A stretch of DNA of 64,000 nt from Pseudomonas farsensis (GTDB taxonomy: Bacteria > Pseudomonadota > Gammaproteobacteria > Pseudomonadales > Pseudomonadaceae): positions 936,001 through 1,000,000 of the forward strand of contig NZ_JABWRF020000002.1 of the NCBI RefSeq assembly GCF_014268805.2, given 5' to 3'. The notes under the pieces were generated by a model. It searched no databases. It was not told the DNA's origin and saw nothing but the letters and a program-made list of their open reading frames with translations. Within the stretch, counting starts at the first letter, position 1. Every line of letters starts with the position of its first letter. Shown piece by piece: positions 47,206 through 55,618 of the stretch. The position numbers were made by a program, and so were the translations under genes.

Positions 47206-48384
47206 CTAGCCGTGATTCTTGCCGAGCAGCGCGTGGTACAGCTCGGTATCCCCCAGAATCCCCACCACCTTGTCGTTTTCCTGCAGCACCAGCTTGTTGC
47301 CGGTGTGGTAACGGATCTGCAGTGCTTCGCGCATGCCGATGTCGGCGTGGACCAGCGTCGGCCTGCGGCCAAGCCCTTCCACCGACTGGCCAGGCGCCCA
47401 GTTCTGCATGTCCAGGCCGTTCTGCCCCTGGCGGGCGCGGGTGATCGAGTTGCCCTCGCCAAGGTCGAGCCACGAGTCGCCGCCTGGGTCCAGGCACACC
47501 GAACCGTTGACCCGCTTGCACTGGTCCAGTGTGCGCATCAGGCTGCGCCCGCACAGTACGTTGAGCGGGTTGGTGTGGGCCACGAAGGTGCGCACATATT
47601 CATCGGCCGGATTAAGCACGATCTCTTCAGGCTTGCTGTACTGGATGATCCGCCCGTCCTTCATGATGGCGATGCGCGTGCCCAGCTTGAGCGCCTCGTC
47701 CAGGTCGTGGCTGACGAACACGATGGTCTTGTTCAGCTTGTGTTGCAGCTCCAGCAGCTCGTCCTGCAAGCCCTGGCGGATCAACGGGTCGAGCGCCGAG
47801 AACGGCTCGTCCATCAGCAGAATATCGGCGTCCATCGCCAAGGCACGGGCCAGGCCCACGCGCTGCTGCATGCCGCCCGACAGTTCGTCGGGCTTTTTAT
47901 TGCGCCACTGGGTCAGGCCCACCAGCTCAAGCTTCTCGTCCACCAGCTTGCGCCGCTCCTTCTCGGGGCGGCCCTGCATTTCCAGGCCAAAGCTGATGTT
48001 CTCGCGCACCGTAAGCCAAGGCATCAGGGCGAACTTCTGGAACACCATGGCGATGCGCTTGGTGCGCATCATCTTCAGCTCCGCCGGGGTGCAGTGGGCG
48101 ATGTCGATGTGCTTGTTTTCATGCTCGACGAACAGCTTGCCGCGGCTGACCGTGTTCAAGCCGTTGATGCAGCGCAGCAGGCTCGACTTGCCCGAGCCGG
48201 ACAACCCCATGAGCACGCAGATCTCGCCCTTGTTGATGTCCAGGTTGGCCTTTTCGACCCCCACCACCAGGCCGGTCTGCTTGAGTATCTGCTCGCGGGT
48301 CTTGCCCTCGTCCAGCAGTTGCAGCGCCTCGCGCGGTTTGTTGGAGAAAATGACGTCGACGTCTTCGAAACGAATGATGCTCAT
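47206..48384 (-). CDS. choV: choline ABC transporter ATPase ChoV
   Basis: A 392-aa ATPase of the ProV/OpuA type that drives choline (or betaine) uptake. It has Walker A GLSGSGKSS, the signature LSGGMQQRVG, Walker B ILLMDEPFSALD and VSHDLDEAL, followed by a C-terminal extension with one CBS-like region (about 290-390). The N-terminal NKPREALQLLDEGKTREQIL segment is typical of ChoV/ProV. It overlaps the permease gene by four bases. Context next to sdaA and gbdR supports choline as substrate. Confidence 0.92.
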   Translation of the reverse strand: MSIIRFEDVDVIFSNKPREALQLLDEGKTREQILKQTGLVVGVEKANLDINKGEICVLMGLSGSGKSSLLRCINGLNTVSRGKLFVEHENKHIDIAHCTPAELKMMRTKRIAMVFQKFALMPWLTVRENISFGLEMQGRPEKERRKLVDEKLELVGLTQWRNKKPDELSGGMQQRVGLARALAMDADILLMDEPFSALDPLIRQGLQDELLELQHKLNKTIVFVSHDLDEALKLGTRIAIMKDGRIIQYSKPEEIVLNPADEYVRTFVAHTNPLNVLCGRSLMRTLDQCKRVNGSVCLDPGGDSWLDLGEGNSITRARQGQNGLDMQNWAPGQSVEGLGRRPTLVHADIGMREALQIRYHTGNKLVLQENDKVVGILGDTELYHALLGKNHG

Positions 48385-49226
48385 GCCTCACCCCTTGCCG
48401 GCAGCTCCGGTTGCTTGCAGATACGGTCGAGCATGATTGCCAGCAGAACGATGGCCAGGCCAGCTTCGAAGCCAAGCGAGATATCAGCGGTGTTCAGTGC
48501 GTTGACCACAGGTTTGCCCAGGCCATCGGCGCCCACCAGGGCGGCGATCACCACCATCGACAGCGACAGCATGATGCATTGCGTCACGCCGGCAGCGATG
48601 CTCGGCATGGCGTGGGGCAGTTCGATGCGGGTCAGCAGTTGGCGGCGCGAGCAACCAAACGCCTTGCCGGCGTCCATCAGCTCTTGCGGCACGTCGCAGA
48701 TGCCCAGGTAGGTAAGGCGGATCGGCGCGGCGATGGCGAACACCACCGTCGAGATCAGCCCCGGCACCACGCCGAGACCGAACAGGGTCAGCGTAGGGAT
48801 GAGGTAGACGAATGTAGGAACGGTCTGCATCAGGTCGAGGACCGGGCGCAGGCCTGTGTAGAACATCGGTTTGTGCGCGGCGAGGATGCCCAGCGGCACG
48901 CCAAAGGCCACGCAGACCACGGTGGCGAAGGAAACCTGCGCCAGGGTTTCCATGGTTTCCTGCCAGTAACCCAGGTTGAGGATCAGCAGAAACGAAAACG
49001 CAACGAAGGCGGTCAGCGACCATTTACGCTGGATCAGGTGCGCCAGGGCGGCAAACAGCGCGATGAGCACGAGTGGGTTGAACCAGGTCAGGGCGCTGGT
49101 GACGCCATGGATCATGAACTCCAGGCCCTGAGCGATAGCGTCGAAGTAATTGGCGCCATTCTGGGTCAACCATTCGACGAATGAGGCCATGTACTGCCCC
49201 AGCGGTATTTTTTGTTCGATCAGCAT
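48381..49226 (-). CDS. choW: choline ABC transporter permease ChoW
   Basis: A 281-aa ProW-like permease with six or so membrane segments. The start at 49226 follows GGAAG; a longer in-frame start adds 16 residues. Typical segments are FGVPLGILAAHKP, LDLMQTVPTFVYLIP and the EAA-like loop DAGKAFGCSRRQLLTRIELP. It lies 81 bases after the binding-protein gene and overlaps choV. Confidence 0.92.
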   Translation of the reverse strand: MLIEQKIPLGQYMASFVEWLTQNGANYFDAIAQGLEFMIHGVTSALTWFNPLVLIALFAALAHLIQRKWSLTAFVAFSFLLILNLGYWQETMETLAQVSFATVVCVAFGVPLGILAAHKPMFYTGLRPVLDLMQTVPTFVYLIPTLTLFGLGVVPGLISTVVFAIAAPIRLTYLGICDVPQELMDAGKAFGCSRRQLLTRIELPHAMPSIAAGVTQCIMLSLSMVVIAALVGADGLGKPVVNALNTADISLGFEAGLAIVLLAIMLDRICKQPELPARGEA

Positions 49227-49307
49227 GATAGCGAGCTTCCACCTGCAAAGATTGAAATCAGTCCGGGGCGGCACGGTCCCGCCCCGAGATAGCGCTACTG
49301 CGTAGTG

Positions 49308-50255
49308 TTATTGCGCAAGCTTTGCCTTGGCCGCCTCCAGGCCAGGCTTGCCATCCACGGTCGTCACGCCAGCGAGCCAGGTATCGAGCTTGCCGGGGTT
49401 GTCCTTGAGCCACTTCTTCGCGGCCGCGTCGGGCTTCATCTTGTCGTCCAGGACATAGCCCATCATGGTGCTTTCATCCTTGAGTTCGAACACCAGGTTC
49501 TTCAGCAGTTGGCCGACGTTGCTGCATTCCTGCACATAGCCCTTGCGGGTGTTGGTCAGCACGGTGGCCTTGCCAAAGTCGGGGCCGAAGAACTCGTCCC
49601 CGCCGGTGAGGTACTGCATCTTGAAACGGGTGTTCATCGGGTGCGGTTCCCAGCCCAGGAACACCACCGCTTCACCGCGCTTCTGCGAGCGGTCGACCTG
49701 CGAAAGCATGCCCGCTTCGCTGGACTGCACGATCTTGAAACCGGCGTCTTTGAGGCCGAAGGCGTTCTTGTCGATCATGCTCTGGATGGTGCGGTTGCCG
49801 TCGTTGCCAGGTTCGATGCCGTAAATCTTGGCGCCCAGCTCCTGCTTGAATTTGGGGATGTCGGAGAAGTCCTTCAGACCTTTGTCGTACAGCGCCTGGG
49901 GCACCGCCAGGGTGTACTTGGCGTTCTCCAGGTTGGCGCGCACGGTGTCGACAGTACCTGCGTCGCGGTACTGCTTGATGTCGTTCTCCATGGTCGGCAT
50001 CCAGTTGCCGAGGAACACGTCGAGGTCCTTGCCGTTGGCCAGCGACTTGTAGGTCACCGGCACCGAGATCATCGTGGTGTGGGTCTTGTAGCCCAGCGCT
50101 TCGAGCACAACGCTGGTGGTGGCGGTGGTGACCGTGATGTCAGTCCAGCCGACATCGGAGAAGCGTACCGTCTGGCACTGCTCAGGCTCTGCAGCCTGGG
50201 CCAGCAGAGGGGTGGACAACATCGCGACCAGCAACAGCGAGGGTGAACATTTCAT
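49308..50255 (-). CDS. choX: choline-binding protein ChoX
   Basis: A 315-aa periplasmic binding protein with the signal peptide MKCSPSLLLVAMLSTPLLAQA. Aromatic residues expected to cage a quaternary amine appear in FSDVGWTDITVTTATTSV, VFLGNWMPTM and FLGWEPHPMN. It is the first gene of the choXWV operon. The upstream region has three 21-bp-spaced repeats that may bind a regulator such as GbdR. Confidence 0.93.
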   Translation of the reverse strand: MKCSPSLLLVAMLSTPLLAQAAEPEQCQTVRFSDVGWTDITVTTATTSVVLEALGYKTHTTMISVPVTYKSLANGKDLDVFLGNWMPTMENDIKQYRDAGTVDTVRANLENAKYTLAVPQALYDKGLKDFSDIPKFKQELGAKIYGIEPGNDGNRTIQSMIDKNAFGLKDAGFKIVQSSEAGMLSQVDRSQKRGEAVVFLGWEPHPMNTRFKMQYLTGGDEFFGPDFGKATVLTNTRKGYVQECSNVGQLLKNLVFELKDESTMMGYVLDDKMKPDAAAKKWLKDNPGKLDTWLAGVTTVDGKPGLEAAKAKLAQ

Positions 50256-50700
50256 AGGTGGACTCCTGTGATTTTATCTTCGGGTTCGCGGGGGCTATCG
50301 ACGCCGGTCAAGGTGTCGATTAGCCAGGCCTGCAGAGGGCAGGTTGCGAGGCCGTGCAATACGAGTCGGTTTTGATAATCCTCCAGCGTTCGGCAATCGC
50401 CTACTGGTGGAGTCGTATCCAGTACAGGACGGGTCGCATCCAGTACGGGCGATGTCGCAACTGGGTGATTCCACCCCCGCGCCCCCGTTTTTGCGTCGCC
50501 CAGCCATGGGAAAGCGGCGCAAACGACAGCGGATCAGCAGCGGCGCTGCCGGACAAAAGTACGTCGGTTGCAGACGGCGAGGGGTAGGGCAAAAGCCCGA
50601 TGATGCGAGCATTCCTAAGGCCGCTCGACGATTCAGCCTAGCAGTTGCGCAAGGTGTCGCATGGCGTGCCCAGACAAGCCCATCAAGAGGTGCTGCAACA
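50256..50700. other. intergenic region between divergent choX and sdaA
   Basis: About 445 bases. Besides the three direct repeats at 50413-50467, no gene is seen; upstream in-frame extension of sdaA is judged non-coding. AGAGG at 50687-50691 is the sdaA ribosome-binding site. Confidence 0.6.
50413..50467. promoter_or_regulatory. three direct repeats at 21-bp spacing upstream of choX
   Basis: TCGTATCCAGTAC at 50413, TCGCATCCAGTAC at 50434 and a decayed TCGCAACTGGGTG at 50455. Spacing of exactly two helical turns puts the sites on one face of the DNA, as for AraC-family or other dimeric regulators. They lie about 160-210 bases before choX and 235-290 before sdaA. Confidence 0.55.
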
Positions 50701-52077
50701 ATGGCCATCAGCGTGTTCGACCTGTTCAAGATCGGTGTCGGGCCTTCCAGCTCACACACCGTCGGCCCCATGCGCGCCGCCGCGCTGTTCGTCCAAGGGC
50801 TGCGTGAACGCGGCCAGCTGGAGCAGGTGCGGCGCATCGAAGTCAGGCTGTATGGCTCGCTGTCGGCGACCGGTGTTGGCCACGGCACCGACAACGCCAC
50901 GATCATGGGGCTGATGGGCGAATGGCCAGACGCCATCGACCCCACGCAGATCACCCCACGCATTGCCGACCTGCGCGAAACTGGTGTGCTGCAGCTCGAC
51001 AACCGCCTGCCCATCGCCTTCGACTGGCGCCGCGACATGCTGCTGCTCGAAGAGAACCTGCCCTACCATCCCAACGCCATGACCCTGGTGGCCGAAGGCG
51101 AGGGCGGTGAGCTGCACAGCGACACCTATTACTCGGTGGGCGGTGGCTTTGTGGTGGACGCAGCCCAGGCCGCCAGCGGTGTGCTGGACGCCGACCAGAC
51201 CGTGCTGCCGTACGATTTCAACAGCGCCGCCGAGCTGCTGCAGCTGTGCAAGCAAAACGACCTCAGCGTGTCGCAATTGATGATGGCCAACGAGAAGGTC
51301 TGGCGCAGCGAAGCCGAAATCCGCGCAGGCCTGGTGAAGCTCTGGCACGCCATGCAGGAGTGCGTGAACAACGGCCTCAAGTACGAAGGCATTCTGCCCG
51401 GCGGGCTCAATGTGCGCCGCCGTGCCGCCAAGCTGCACCGCAGCCTGCAAGAGCTGGGCAAGCCCAATGTGATCGGCTCGACCTTGAGCGCCATGGAATG
51501 GGTCAACTTGTTCGCCTTGGCGGTCAACGAAGAAAACGCCGCCGGCGGGCGCATGGTCACCGCACCTACCAATGGCGCGGCGGGCATAATCCCGGCGGTG
51601 CTGCACTACTACATGCGTTTTTCCGATGTGGTGGACGACAGCAACGTCGTCGACTTTTTGCTGGCCGCAGCCGCCGTGGGCATCCTGTGCAAGAAGAACG
51701 CGTCCATTTCCGGTGCCGAAGTCGGCTGCCAGGGCGAGGTGGGTTCGGCGTGCGCCATGGCCGCTGCGGGCCTTGCCGAAGTGCTCGGCGCTACCCCGGA
51801 ACAGCTTGAAAACGCCGCCGAAATTGCCCTGGAGCATAACCTTGGGCTTACCTGCGACCCGGTCGGCGGGTTGGTCCAGGTGCCATGCATCGAGCGCAAC
51901 GCGATTGCTGCCGTGAAGGCAATCAACGCTGTGCAGATGGCCCTGCGTGGTGATGGCGAACACTTCATTTCCCTCGACCAGGTGATCCGCACCATGCGTG
52001 ACACCGGCGCCGACATGCACGACAAGTACAAGGAAACCTCGCGCGGCGGCCTGGCGGTCAGCGTCATCGAATGCTGA
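50701..52077 (+). CDS. sdaA: L-serine ammonia-lyase SdaA
   Basis: A 458-aa one-chain iron-sulphur L-serine dehydratase that makes pyruvate and ammonia. The ATG at 50701 follows AGAGG and puts [19 protein letters not shown] at residues 6-24. The beta domain is followed by the alpha domain with [35 protein letters not shown] and the third conserved cysteine region. In Pseudomonas, serine arises from sarcosine/glycine after choline degradation, which explains the position beside choXWV and gbdR. Confidence 0.95.
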   Translation: MAISVFDLFKIGVGPSSSHTVGPMRAAALFVQGLRERGQLEQVRRIEVRLYGSLSATGVGHGTDNATIMGLMGEWPDAIDPTQITPRIADLRETGVLQLDNRLPIAFDWRRDMLLLEENLPYHPNAMTLVAEGEGGELHSDTYYSVGGGFVVDAAQAASGVLDADQTVLPYDFNSAAELLQLCKQNDLSVSQLMMANEKVWRSEAEIRAGLVKLWHAMQECVNNGLKYEGILPGGLNVRRRAAKLHRSLQELGKPNVIGSTLSAMEWVNLFALAVNEENAAGGRMVTAPTNGAAGIIPAVLHYYMRFSDVVDDSNVVDFLLAAAAVGILCKKNASISGAEVGCQGEVGSACAMAAAGLAEVLGATPEQLENAAEIALEHNLGLTCDPVGGLVQVPCIERNAIAAVKAINAVQMALRGDGEHFISLDQVIRTMRDTGADMHDKYKETSRGGLAVSVIEC

Positions 52078-52467
52078 TGCGCCGTTTTGGCCCGTCGCTG
52101 GCCGTTGTGCCGTGTTATGGCGCAGCGGCTGGCGCAACCGGCTGTCGGTTGTCGTTACCAACCACGGCATTGTCGGTGACACTAATGTCTGTCGCTTCTG
52201 GGCAACCTTCCCACTTGTGCTACCGAACTGCTCAGCATTGACACGCAAACGCGCTAGACCGGCGCTTTGCGAAAACTCACAACGCATGAAGAAGCCCCCA
52301 CACGGCACTCACATGAGGTCGTTTTTGGGTTTTTTCGGATAGCCGTTCAATTTCAGGCACGGCGTTTGCGTTGTGATTGACAAAGCCCCGGCATCAGAAC
52401 CGGGGCGCTAACAATAAAACGGTGCCCGCCTGAGGCACGCCCAGCATTAGTGTGAGGAGAAACCACG
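52078..52467. other. intergenic region between sdaA and gbdR
   Basis: About 390 bases with no gene. A small inverted repeat CCCCGG/CCGGGG at 52386-52405 could terminate sdaA, but no T run follows. GAGGAG at 52454-52459 is the gbdR ribosome-binding site. Confidence 0.5.
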
Positions 52468-53574
52468 ATGACGTCGTACACCTCCGGGACCCCAACCCAG
52501 AACCGCACAGCTCCACAATCCATCGGGTTTCTCCTGCTGGACAATTTCACCCTTATTTCCCTGGCCTCGGCGGTAGAACCGCTGCGCATGGCCAACCAGC
52601 TTTCCGGCCGCGAGCTGTACCGCTGGCATACCCTCACCGTCGACGGCGGCCAGGTGTGGGCCAGTGACGGCCTGCAAATCACCCCCGACGCCGCCATGCA
52701 CAGCGCCCCGCCCATCGACACCGTGATCGTCTGCGGCGGGGTGGGCATCCAGCGTACCGTCACCCGCGAACACGTCACCTGGCTGCAGGCCCAGGCCCGC
52801 CAGTCGCGCCGCCTGGGTGCGGTGTGTACCGGCAGCTGGGCGCTGGCCTGTGCCGGCCTGCTCGACGGCTTCGATTGCAGCGTGCACTGGGAATGCCTGG
52901 CCGCCATGCAGGAGGCCTACCCACGGGTCAACATGAGCACCCGGCTGTTCACCCTGGACCGCAACCGCTTCACCAGCTCCGGCGGTACGGCGCCGCTGGA
53001 CATGATGCTGCACCTGATCAGCCGTGATCACGGCCGTGAGCTGTCGGCGGCGATCTCCGAGATGTTTGTCTACGAGCGTATCCGCAACGAGCAGGACCAC
53101 CAGCGCGTGCCGCTCAAGCACATGCTTGGCACCAACCAGCCGAAGTTGCAGGAAATCGTCGCGCTGATGGAGGCCAACCTCGAAGAGCCGATCGACCTCG
53201 ACGAACTGGCGGTGTACGTGGCGGTGTCGCGTCGCCAGCTTGAGCGACTGTTCCAGAAGTACCTGCATTGTTCGCCATCGCGCTACTACCTGAAGCTGCG
53301 GCTGATCCGCGCCCGCCAGTTGCTCAAGCAGACGCCGATGTCGATCATCGAGGTGGCTTCGGTGTGTGGCTTTGTGTCCACGCCGCATTTCTCCAAGTGC
53401 TACCGCGAGTACTTTGGTATTCCGCCGCGCGATGAGCGTGTGGGCTCCAACACCACCCAGCAGGTGGCGATGATGCCGATCCCGCAGGCCATGACCCTGT
53501 CGCCCCACAGCGGGCCGATGGCCGCGCTCAGCCAGGCGCGCAACGAGTCGACCTTTGCCAGTGTGAGGCTGTAG
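52468..53574 (+). CDS. gbdR: AraC-family activator of glycine betaine catabolism GbdR
   Basis: A 368-aa regulator with an N-terminal DJ-1/PfpI (glutamine-amidotransferase-like) sensing domain (about 20-210, with VCTGSWALACAG) and a C-terminal AraC DNA-binding domain. The two helix-turn-helix elements are LDELAVYVAVSRRQLERLF and IIEVASVCGFVSTPHFSK. In Pseudomonas, GbdR responds to glycine betaine and dimethylglycine and activates choline uptake and breakdown genes. The neighbours choXWV and sdaA fit this regulon. Confidence 0.93.
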   Translation: MTSYTSGTPTQNRTAPQSIGFLLLDNFTLISLASAVEPLRMANQLSGRELYRWHTLTVDGGQVWASDGLQITPDAAMHSAPPIDTVIVCGGVGIQRTVTREHVTWLQAQARQSRRLGAVCTGSWALACAGLLDGFDCSVHWECLAAMQEAYPRVNMSTRLFTLDRNRFTSSGGTAPLDMMLHLISRDHGRELSAAISEMFVYERIRNEQDHQRVPLKHMLGTNQPKLQEIVALMEANLEEPIDLDELAVYVAVSRRQLERLFQKYLHCSPSRYYLKLRLIRARQLLKQTPMSIIEVASVCGFVSTPHFSKCYREYFGIPPRDERVGSNTTQQVAMMPIPQAMTLSPHSGPMAALSQARNESTFASVRL

Positions 53575-53610
53575 GCCAGGCTATTGGGTTGCGAGGAGCA
53601 GGCTTGCTGC

Positions 53611-53685
53611 TTGTGGGAGCGGGCTTGCCCCGCGATGGCGTTAGCTTGGACAACCCCATTGCCTGGGCCGACGCCATCGCGGGGC
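53611..53685. repeat. REP-like inverted repeat
   Basis: Outer arms containing GCGATGGCGT and ACGCCATCGC enclose a 30-base spacer, with a CGGGCTTGCCCCG palindrome at the left. Same type as 28037-28079. Confidence 0.75.
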
Positions 53686-53703
53686 GATGTGTTTACACTT
53701 CAC

Positions 53704-53723
53704 TATTGATAATGATTCTCGAC
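53704..53723. promoter_or_regulatory. probable Fur box upstream of the sigma factor
   Basis: TATTGATAATGATTCTCGAC keeps the TGATAATGATT core of the Fur consensus. It is about 35-50 bases before the sigma-factor start, so iron should repress the cluster. Confidence 0.7.
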
Positions 53724-53754
53724 AGCAGGTAACATCGCCGGCCTTGAAACATCC

Positions 53755-54270
53755 TTGGCATACCACACTGTGGCGGACGATAAACTGCAGCTCTACCTGG
53801 CCCACCGCCCGGCACTGGTCGACTACGCCGCGCCGATCGTTGGCTGCCGCGCCCGCGCCGAGGATGTGGTTCAGGAAGCCTGGCTGCGTTTCAGCGGCCA
53901 GGCGCTAGAGGCCGACATCCGCCACCCCGCCAGCTACCTCTACCGCATCGTGCGCAACCTGGCCCTCGACCACACACGCCGCACCGCCACCGAAAAAACG
54001 CAGCCTGGCAGCGAGGAAATTCTCGCCGAGCTGCCGGCCAGCACCGCCTCGCCCGAACATACGGTGAGCCAGCAGAACGAACTCAGCGCCATCAGCCGGG
54101 CCCTTGAAGAACTGCCGCTGCGCACTCGTACCGCCTTCGAGATGCATCGCCTGGGCGGCTACACCCTGCAACATGTCGCGACACACCTGGATATCTCGGT
54201 AAGCCTCGTTCACCAGCTGGTACGTGACGCCTTGCGCCACTGCATGGAGCGGTTGGAGGATGATTTGTGA
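53755..54270 (+). CDS. FecI-type ECF sigma factor
   Basis: A sigma-70 family extracytoplasmic-function factor of about 171 aa that directs RNA polymerase to iron-starvation promoters. Region 2 contains RAEDVVQEAWLRFSG and the -10 recognition segment YLYRIVRNLALDH; region 4 contains LRTRTAFEMHRLGGYTL and the helix-turn-helix QHVATHLDISVSLVHQLV. The start is uncertain: TTG at 53755 or GTG at 53770, neither with a good ribosome-binding site. A Fur box lies upstream and fecR-like follows after 88 bases. Absence of neighbouring sigma genes makes it the evident driver of the receptor cluster. Confidence 0.9.
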   Translation: MAYHTVADDKLQLYLAHRPALVDYAAPIVGCRARAEDVVQEAWLRFSGQALEADIRHPASYLYRIVRNLALDHTRRTATEKTQPGSEEILAELPASTASPEHTVSQQNELSAISRALEELPLRTRTAFEMHRLGGYTLQHVATHLDISVSLVHQLVRDALRHCMERLEDDL

Positions 54271-54358
54271 AAAAAGCCGTGGCTGCTGCGTCTTTTGCTC
54301 AACGGGCCGACTCTGTGCGACCCTTCGCGCCCCCGAGCCCCCAGGAGACTTGCCGGCC

Positions 54359-55318
54359 ATGACGTCAGCAGACCTCACCGCCAACTGCCGCGAGCAGGCG
54401 CTGGACTGGCTGCTGCGCTTGCAGCAGGCACCCCACGACCAGGCCCTGCGCGAGCAGTTCGAGCAGTGGCTGGCCAGTGAGCCGGCTCATGCCGAGGCGT
54501 ACCGCAAAGCCGAGCGCCTGTGGCGTCTGAGCGGGCAGTTGGCTCCGGCCACGGCCGAGCGCTGGCCAACCCCGGCCGAGGTGGTGCAGTTGCCGGTGCG
54601 GCGCAAAACCCCGCGCCGCTGGTGGCTGGGCGCTGCGGCGGCGGCGTGCCTGATGCTGGCGCTGGCCCCGTCGCTGAGCCTGCGCCTGGAAGCCGATTAC
54701 CGCACCGCCCAAGGCGAGACCCGCGAAGTCACCCTGGCCGATGGCAGCGTGGTGCAGATGGACAGCGATACCGCCATCGCCGTGGATTACAGCGCCAGCC
54801 AGCGCGATGTGCGGCTGTTGGCCGGGCAGGCGTTTTTTGAAGTGGTGACGGATAAAACCAAGCCTTTCCATGTTCGCGCCGATGGCGTGCGGGTGACCGT
54901 GACTGGCACGGCCTTCAACGTGGTGCTGCGCCCAGGCCGGGTAGGGGTGGATGTGCAGCATGGGTCGGTGCGCGTCGAGGACTCGGCGCAGGTGCTGGCC
55001 GCTGCCCTGACCGCCGGCCAGCGTCTGCGTTATCGCGATGGGCAGGCGCAGGTCAGCGGGTTTTCGCCATCGCAGGCTGCGCCCTGGCGCCAGGGCCAGT
55101 TGATCGCCGATGACCAGCCCATTGCCGAGTTGGTGCAGGAGCTTGCCAACTACCTGCCTGCCGAGGTGCTGCTGCGCGATGACACGCTGGGCGCCAAGCG
55201 GGTGACCGGCGTGTATGACCTGCGCAAGCCCGAGGCTGCGCTGCGCGCGGTCATCCGCCCGCACGGTGGCGAAGTGCGCAGCTACGGGCCTTGGCTGATG
55301 GTCTTGAGCAAACCTTGA
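54359..55318 (+). CDS. FecR-type anti-sigma / sigma regulator
   Basis: A 319-aa inner-membrane protein that holds the sigma factor until the outer-membrane receptor signals. It has an N-terminal sigma-binding domain (DUF4880, REQALDWLLRLQQ to EAYRKAERLW), one membrane segment (about 89-107), and a periplasmic FecR domain (LADGSVVQMDSDT, FHVRADGVRVTVTGTAFNV). The C-terminal domain (about 255-319) should contact the STN domain of the receptor. The ATG at 54359 follows CAGGAG. An upstream in-frame start overlapping the sigma gene is rejected because it lacks homology. Confidence 0.92.
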   Translation: MTSADLTANCREQALDWLLRLQQAPHDQALREQFEQWLASEPAHAEAYRKAERLWRLSGQLAPATAERWPTPAEVVQLPVRRKTPRRWWLGAAAAACLMLALAPSLSLRLEADYRTAQGETREVTLADGSVVQMDSDTAIAVDYSASQRDVRLLAGQAFFEVVTDKTKPFHVRADGVRVTVTGTAFNVVLRPGRVGVDVQHGSVRVEDSAQVLAAALTAGQRLRYRDGQAQVSGFSPSQAAPWRQGQLIADDQPIAELVQELANYLPAEVLLRDDTLGAKRVTGVYDLRKPEAALRAVIRPHGGEVRSYGPWLMVLSKP

Positions 55319-55343
55319 ACGACCTGCGGCAGTCGCTCGGCCT

Positions 55344-55458
55344 GTAGGAGCGGCCTTGCGTCGCGAAAGGGCTGCAAAGCGGCCCCAGCTCTATCAGCTT
55401 GAAACTCCCATCCCTGGGGGCGCTGCGCACCCCTTTCGCGACACAAGGCCGCTCCTAC
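55344..55458. repeat. family A REP-type inverted repeat
   Basis: Begins GTAGGAGCGGCCTTGCGTC and ends with its near complement, between fecR-like and the receptor gene. It may attenuate read-through from the regulatory genes into the receptor. Confidence 0.9.
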
Positions 55459-55509
55459 GCCAGACCGCGAGTCTTGCGGTAAACCCGCGCATTGAACTTT
55501 TTTTCACAA

Positions 55510-55580
55510 TTTTCTGAAAAACCCTCGCACTGCCCCGTCTTCTCCTCCGCGCGCAATAACTGATAGCGATTCGTATTCAA
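55510..55580 (+). promoter_or_regulatory. candidate ECF-sigma promoter and Fur-like site before the receptor
   Basis: TGAAAAACCC at 55515 and CGTCTTC at 55536 have the GAAAA/CGTC form of FecI/PvdS-type promoters. GATAGCGATTCGTATTC at 55562-55578 resembles a weak Fur box, just downstream. The receptor start is at 55619. Confidence 0.5.
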
Positions 55581-55618
55581 TTTTGCTGCCCGGCGACTGT
55601 CCGGGGCGGGGATGTGGG

